From Caulobacteraceae bacterium (GTDB taxonomy: Bacteria > Pseudomonadota > Alphaproteobacteria > Caulobacterales > Caulobacteraceae): a stretch of DNA of 8,811 bases. A program made the translations under genes and the position numbers. Below the pieces are notes generated by a model that worked only from the letters and a program-made list of their open reading frames with translations, did not search any database and was not told the origin of the DNA. The stretch lies in assembly GCA_013815405.1 (NCBI GenBank), contig JACDGF010000066.1:1-8811 (forward strand), in the 5' to 3' direction. Positions 5,336-8,811 of the stretch are shown in pieces. Numbering within the stretch: position 1 is the first letter of the stretch; each line of letters opens with the position of its first letter.

Positions 5336-7196
5336 GCGTATTTCTAAAGTGGTCGTGAATGCGGCGGGCCAGCGGGACGCTCAGGCCTTCCACCTTGATC
5401 AGATCCTCCACCGAAGCCCGGCTGACCCCTTTGGCCGAGCCGAACGTGTGTAGCAGGGCGCGTTTGCGAGCCGCACCAACCCCCTCGATTTCATCGAGGG
5501 GGTTTTTTCGCATGTCGGCGGCCCGGCGAACGCGATGAGCGCCGATGGCGAAGCGGTGCGCCTCGTCGCGCAGGCGTTGGAGATAGTAGAGCACGGCGCT
5601 CCGGGGCTCGAGCATGAAGGGCGCCTTGCCCGCGACGAAGAACCGTTCCAGCCCGGCTTCGCGATCCGGTCCCTTGGCGACGCCGACCACGGCGATGTCG
5701 TCCACCCCCAGGTCGGCCATCGCTTCCCTCGCCGCCGCCAGCTGGCCCCCGCCGCCGTCGATCAGAACCAGATCCGGCCGCGGCGGGTTCTCGCCAGCCT
5801 CCTCTTCCTTGGCCAGGCGGGCGAAACGGCGGCGCAGCACCTCGCGCATCATGCCGTAGTCGTCCCCGGGGACGAGATCGACGCTCCTGATGTTGAACTT
5901 TCGGTACTGGGCCTTTTGGAAGCCATCTGGGCCGGCGACGATCATGCCGCCCACCGCGTTCGCGCCAGAGATATGGGAATTGTCATAGACCTCGATCCGC
6001 TCCGGGCTGGCCTCCAGGCCGAAGGCCTCGCAAACCGCCGCCAGAAGCTTCGTCTGACCCGAACTTTCGGCCATTCTGCGGCCCAGAGCCTCCCGGGCGT
6101 TGGTCAGCGCATGGTCGACGAGCACCCGTTTTTCCCCTCGCGAAGGCCGCGCGATCCGCACCGCGCGCCCCGCCTTGAGGCTGAACGCCTCGCATAGGAG
6201 CGTCGCCTCGGCCGGCTCGATGTCCACCAGGATCAGGCGCGGGATCGGCTTGTCCTCGTAGAACTGGCCCAGAAAGGCGGCCATGATCTCCGCGTTCCCG
6301 TCGCTGCGGTCGACGCGGGGAAAATAGGCGCGGTTGCCCCAGTTCTGCCCGGCGCGGAAGAAGAACACCTGGACGCAGGCCTGCCCCCCCTCGGTGTGGA
6401 GGGCCAACACGTCGGCCTCCTCCACCGTCTCGGGGTTGATCTGGGTTTCCTGGGCGATGGAGGAGAGGGCGCGGATACGGTCGCGAAGCCGCGCGGCGCG
6501 CTCGAACTCCAGGGCGTCGGAGGCGACCTGCATCTCGCGGCTCATCCTGGCCATCACCAGGCGACTCTTGCCGCGCAGGAAGGCTTCGGCCTCGAGCACC
6601 AGGCCCTGGTAGTCGTCCAGAGAGATCAGGCCCGTGCATGGCGCGGAGCAGCGACGGATCTGATGGAGCAGGCAGGGGCGGGTGCGGCTTTCGTAGACGC
6701 TGTCCGAACAGGAGCGCAGCAGGAACGCCTTTTGCAGGGTGTTGAGGGTCCGGTTCACCGCCCAGGCGCTGGCGAAAGGGCCGAAATAGTCGCCCTTGAC
6801 CGAATGGGCGCCCCGGTGCTTGCGCAACTGGGCGGCGGGATGCTCCCGGCGGATGACGATTTCGGGAAAGCTCTTGTCGTCCCGCAGCAGGACGTTGAAC
6901 CGGGGCTTGAGCCGCTTGATCAGATTGATCTCGAGCAGCAGGGCGTCGGTCTCCGTGCGGGTGGTGGTGAACTCCATCGCCCGGGTCAGATCCACCATCA
7001 GAGCGATGCGCTGGGTGTGGAATCGGCCTTGAGCGTACTGCGCCACCCGCTTCTTCAGCGACCGCGCCTTGCCCACATAGAGCGCCTCCCCCCCATCGCC
7101 GAACATGCGATAGACCCCCGGCGCGTCTGGCAACCGGCGCACTTCGTCCTTGATCAAGGGCGCGCCTGTGAGAGCGGGGGCGGCATCGTCGGCCAT
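5331..7196 (-). CDS. uvrC: Excinuclease ABC subunit C (UvrC)
   Basis: UvrC makes the 3' and 5' incisions around DNA damage after UvrAB loading in nucleotide excision repair. Counting from the ATG at 7196 (621 aa; E. coli UvrC is 610), the domains in order are as follows. A GIY-YIG nuclease has GVY (27-29), YVG (40-42), and E89 with N91. A Cys cluster C163, C175, C183, C187 has the C-x11-C-x7-C-x3-C spacing of the UvrC iron-sulfur site. The UVR motif that contacts UvrB lies at ~221-247. The RNase H-like nuclease has D405 in YDNSH, D480 in LIDGGGGQ, and H547 in RDEAHRF. Tandem HhH motifs are at ~567-617. All key residues look intact. An in-frame GTG at 7232 would add 12 residues, but neither start has a Shine-Dalgarno sequence. 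The ATG is preferred because a TATATC box lies 7 bp before it. The codons for residues 565-573 form a plus-strand terminator hairpin. Confidence 0.96.
   Translation of the reverse strand: MADDAAPALTGAPLIKDEVRRLPDAPGVYRMFGDGGEALYVGKARSLKKRVAQYAQGRFHTQRIALMVDLTRAMEFTTTRTETDALLLEINLIKRLKPRFNVLLRDDKSFPEIVIRREHPAAQLRKHRGAHSVKGDYFGPFASAWAVNRTLNTLQKAFLLRSCSDSVYESRTRPCLLHQIRRCSAPCTGLISLDDYQGLVLEAEAFLRGKSRLVMARMSREMQVASDALEFERAARLRDRIRALSSIAQETQINPETVEEADVLALHTEGGQACVQVFFFRAGQNWGNRAYFPRVDRSDGNAEIMAAFLGQFYEDKPIPRLILVDIEPAEATLLCEAFSLKAGRAVRIARPSRGEKRVLVDHALTNAREALGRRMAESSGQTKLLAAVCEAFGLEASPERIEVYDNSHISGANAVGGMIVAGPDGFQKAQYRKFNIRSVDLVPGDDYGMMREVLRRRFARLAKEEEAGENPPRPDLVLIDGGGGQLAAAREAMADLGVDDIAVVGVAKGPDREAGLERFFVAGKAPFMLEPRSAVLYYLQRLRDEAHRFAIGAHRVRRAADMRKNPLDEIEGVGAARKRALLHTFGSAKGVSRASVEDLIKVEGLSVPLARRIHDHFRNTP
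5478..5508 (+). terminator. Rho-independent terminator inside uvrC, oriented on the plus strand
   Basis: AACCCCCTCGAT (5478-5489) and ATCGAGGGGGTT (5493-5504) form a perfect 12-bp stem with a 3-nt loop, followed by six T residues (5503-5508). This is a textbook intrinsic terminator for plus-strand transcription. It lies antisense to the uvrC codons for residues 563-573 and about 200 bp after the stop of the small stress gene. On the minus strand there is no T-tract after the hairpin, so uvrC itself should be read through. Confidence 0.65.
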
Positions 7197-7203
7197 GGCG
7201 CCC

Positions 7204-7209
7204 GATATA
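7204..7209 (-). promoter_or_regulatory. Possible -10 box for a leaderless uvrC transcript
   Basis: TATATC on the minus strand ends 7 bp before the ATG at 7196, an AT-rich island in GC-rich DNA. If it is a -10 box, transcription would begin at or next to the ATG, giving a leaderless mRNA. This fits the absence of a Shine-Dalgarno sequence. The -35 region (GTGAGC at a 17-bp spacer) is poor. Confidence 0.3.
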
Positions 7210-7269
7210 GGCGCGTTCGGCGGGAAGCTCACGCGAACCGATCGTACGTTGGTGAGGTTGCGATCGCCT

Positions 7270-8232
7270 TCAGGACGCGCGGGGCAGGCGGAAACGGACT
7301 TCGTCGCGGGCGAAATCGAGGCTGACGTATTCGAAGCGGCTCAGGACGTCGACGCCCAGGAGGATGGCCGGCCTGTCGATCAGGTTCCACATCCGGAAGG
7401 TGTGGAGATCGGCAAAGGCCACCGGCCAGTAGGGAAGGCGCAAGGTTCCGACCCTCAAGCGTGGCAGATCCGCCATCTGCGCCATGATGGTCTGGCCGGT
7501 GGCGCTGAGCACCGGTGTCTGCGACCACAGGCTGGTCGGGCTGCGGGTGATCGCCAGCGCCCGGAGCGCCATATTGCCGATCGTGTTCTGCGCGCCCGAA
7601 TCCAGGAACGCAACCAGCTTCACCCCGGCGAGGTCGGCGTCCACCAAGGTCAGCTGCCCGTCCCGCCGGTGGGCCTTGAGGACGAAATCGTCGGGATGGC
7701 GAGACGGAGGCGACTGGGCGTCGATGCGCATCATCTGACGGCGAAAGTCGAGGGTCAGGCGTTGCCCCTCCATCCGGTCGAGCCCCAATATGCCCGCCCC
7801 GCCGATCGCTTCAGCAGGCAGCACCGACAGGACGATGTCGGCGTGGGAGCGGTCCCCGATCTTCAGCGTCGCCACCGTGGTCGGCGCCTGCTGGACGCCC
7901 GCCACGCCGTTCAGGGCCTGCGGCGGCCCCACGGGCAGGCCCAGTTGCATCGCCAGCACATCGGAAACCACCGACTGGTTGGCGCCGGTGTCGACCACGA
8001 AGGCGAACGGCCCCTGACCATTGACCATGACCGCCGCGGTCATCCGGCGGAAGACGTCGGCCACCGTCGCCAGATTGGTGGGCGGGGCGTAAGGCGCCTC
8101 GCTGGAGCCGGGCGGAATCAGCCTGGATGCGGTGGGGCTCATGAGGATCGCGCCGCGCGCAACCGGCGACCACAGCGCGCCGGCGCCGATCAAGGTCGCC
8201 AGACGTCGACGCGTGAGCGCGCCTTGGGCCAT
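7270..8232 (-). CDS. Exported two-lobed retropepsin-like aspartic protease
   Basis: This 320-aa protein begins with a signal containing twin arginines (TRRRLATL at residues 7-14), a hydrophobic stretch and a likely cleavage near ARGA (25-28). This suggests Tat or Sec export to the periplasm. Two retropepsin-type repeats follow. Lobe 1 has the catalytic [12 protein letters not shown] (D81) and the closing motif ILGLD (148-152). Lobe 2 has [12 protein letters not shown] (D211) and ILLGVD (290-295). Retropepsins normally act as homodimers with one Asp each. Two D-[TS]-G motifs in one chain suggest an intramolecular active site built by duplication, as in pepsin but with short bacterial lobes. 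Both lobes keep the D-T/S-G triad and the hydrophobic-Gly motif, so activity is plausible. The substrate is unknown. It lies 85 bp downstream of thiC and 73 bp before uvrC on the same strand, so read-through between these genes is possible. The ATG has only a weak AGG ahead of it. Confidence 0.85.
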   Translation of the reverse strand: MAQGALTRRRLATLIGAGALWSPVARGAILMSPTASRLIPPGSSEAPYAPPTNLATVADVFRRMTAAVMVNGQGPFAFVVDTGANQSVVSDVLAMQLGLPVGPPQALNGVAGVQQAPTTVATLKIGDRSHADIVLSVLPAEAIGGAGILGLDRMEGQRLTLDFRRQMMRIDAQSPPSRHPDDFVLKAHRRDGQLTLVDADLAGVKLVAFLDSGAQNTIGNMALRALAITRSPTSLWSQTPVLSATGQTIMAQMADLPRLRVGTLRLPYWPVAFADLHTFRMWNLIDRPAILLGVDVLSRFEYVSLDFARDEVRFRLPRAS

Positions 8233-8317
8233 GGCCGTGAACCTAGCCTCCCTGGGCGATGATACACTCCTCGACGGGCGTTACACGCTTTCTTTTTTAG
8301 AGGCGCCCAAGTGAGCC

Positions 8318-8811
<494 letters not shown>

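Noticed and set aside
5535..6197. 220-aa open frame on the plus strand inside uvrC
   Set aside because: It overlaps the conserved RNase H-like region of uvrC on the other strand, and no start signal is seen.
6396..7325. 309-aa open frame on the plus strand opposite uvrC
   Set aside because: It is fully antisense to conserved uvrC codons. Long antisense frames are expected in high-GC DNA, and its sequence has no domain-like pattern.
7150..8262. 370-aa open frame on the plus strand opposite the aspartic protease and uvrC start
   Set aside because: It is the antisense shadow of the protease gene. Composition is rich in R, G, H and Q with no motif, and no ribosome site is seen.
8278..8298. Terminator-like GCGT-TAC-ACGC followed by a T-rich run on the plus strand
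   Set aside because: The stem is only 4 bp and no plus-strand gene ends nearby. The 60-aa frame at 8132-8314 is antisense to the protease signal region and unconvincing.

Overview
The window comes from a high-GC bacterium, most likely an alphaproteobacterium and plausibly Caulobacterales. This is inferred from the strong GC bias in third codon positions, frequent GTG/TTG starts, a GGAAC-N17-CGTT general-stress (EcfG/SigT-type) promoter, and uvrC lying upstream of pgsA on the same strand, a neighbourhood common in that class. No taxonomic marker gene is complete enough to decide the genus.

Layout. (a) 1-2197, plus strand: three genes linked by 4-bp stop/start overlaps. They are the tail of an unidentified gene, a 550-aa fusion of an SCP2-like lipid-binding domain to a polyprenyl diphosphate synthase, and a 156-aa protein of unknown function. 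(b) 2216-2343, minus strand: an elongator tRNA-Met(CAT) with its own promoter. (c) 2525-3938, plus strand: an Lrp/AsnC regulator and a pirin-family cupin, 4 bp apart. (d) 3983-4606, minus strand: pgsA, phosphatidylglycerophosphate synthase. (e) 4607-4981: a 375-bp gap with a 118-bp composite palindromic element followed by an EcfG-type promoter. (f) 4982-5281, plus strand: a small exported Met/Ser-rich protein driven by that promoter. (g) 5331-8811, minus strand: the 3' part of thiC, then an exported two-lobed retropepsin-like aspartic protease, then uvrC.

How the parts relate. uvrC (nucleotide excision repair), pgsA (phospholipid synthesis) and thiC (thiamine pyrimidine synthesis) are housekeeping genes. 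The less ordinary parts are three. First, the SCP2-prenyl synthase fusion, whose second Asp motif is DDxxN, probably belongs to a non-core isoprenoid pathway. Second, a stress-type promoter drives a Met-rich exported protein planted between uvrC and pgsA. Third, a textbook Rho-independent terminator is embedded in the uvrC coding sequence but points along the plus strand. It would stop stress-gene read-through after about 180 nt of antisense overlap with the uvrC 3' end. Convergent gene pairs are separated by hairpins that may act as bidirectional terminators.
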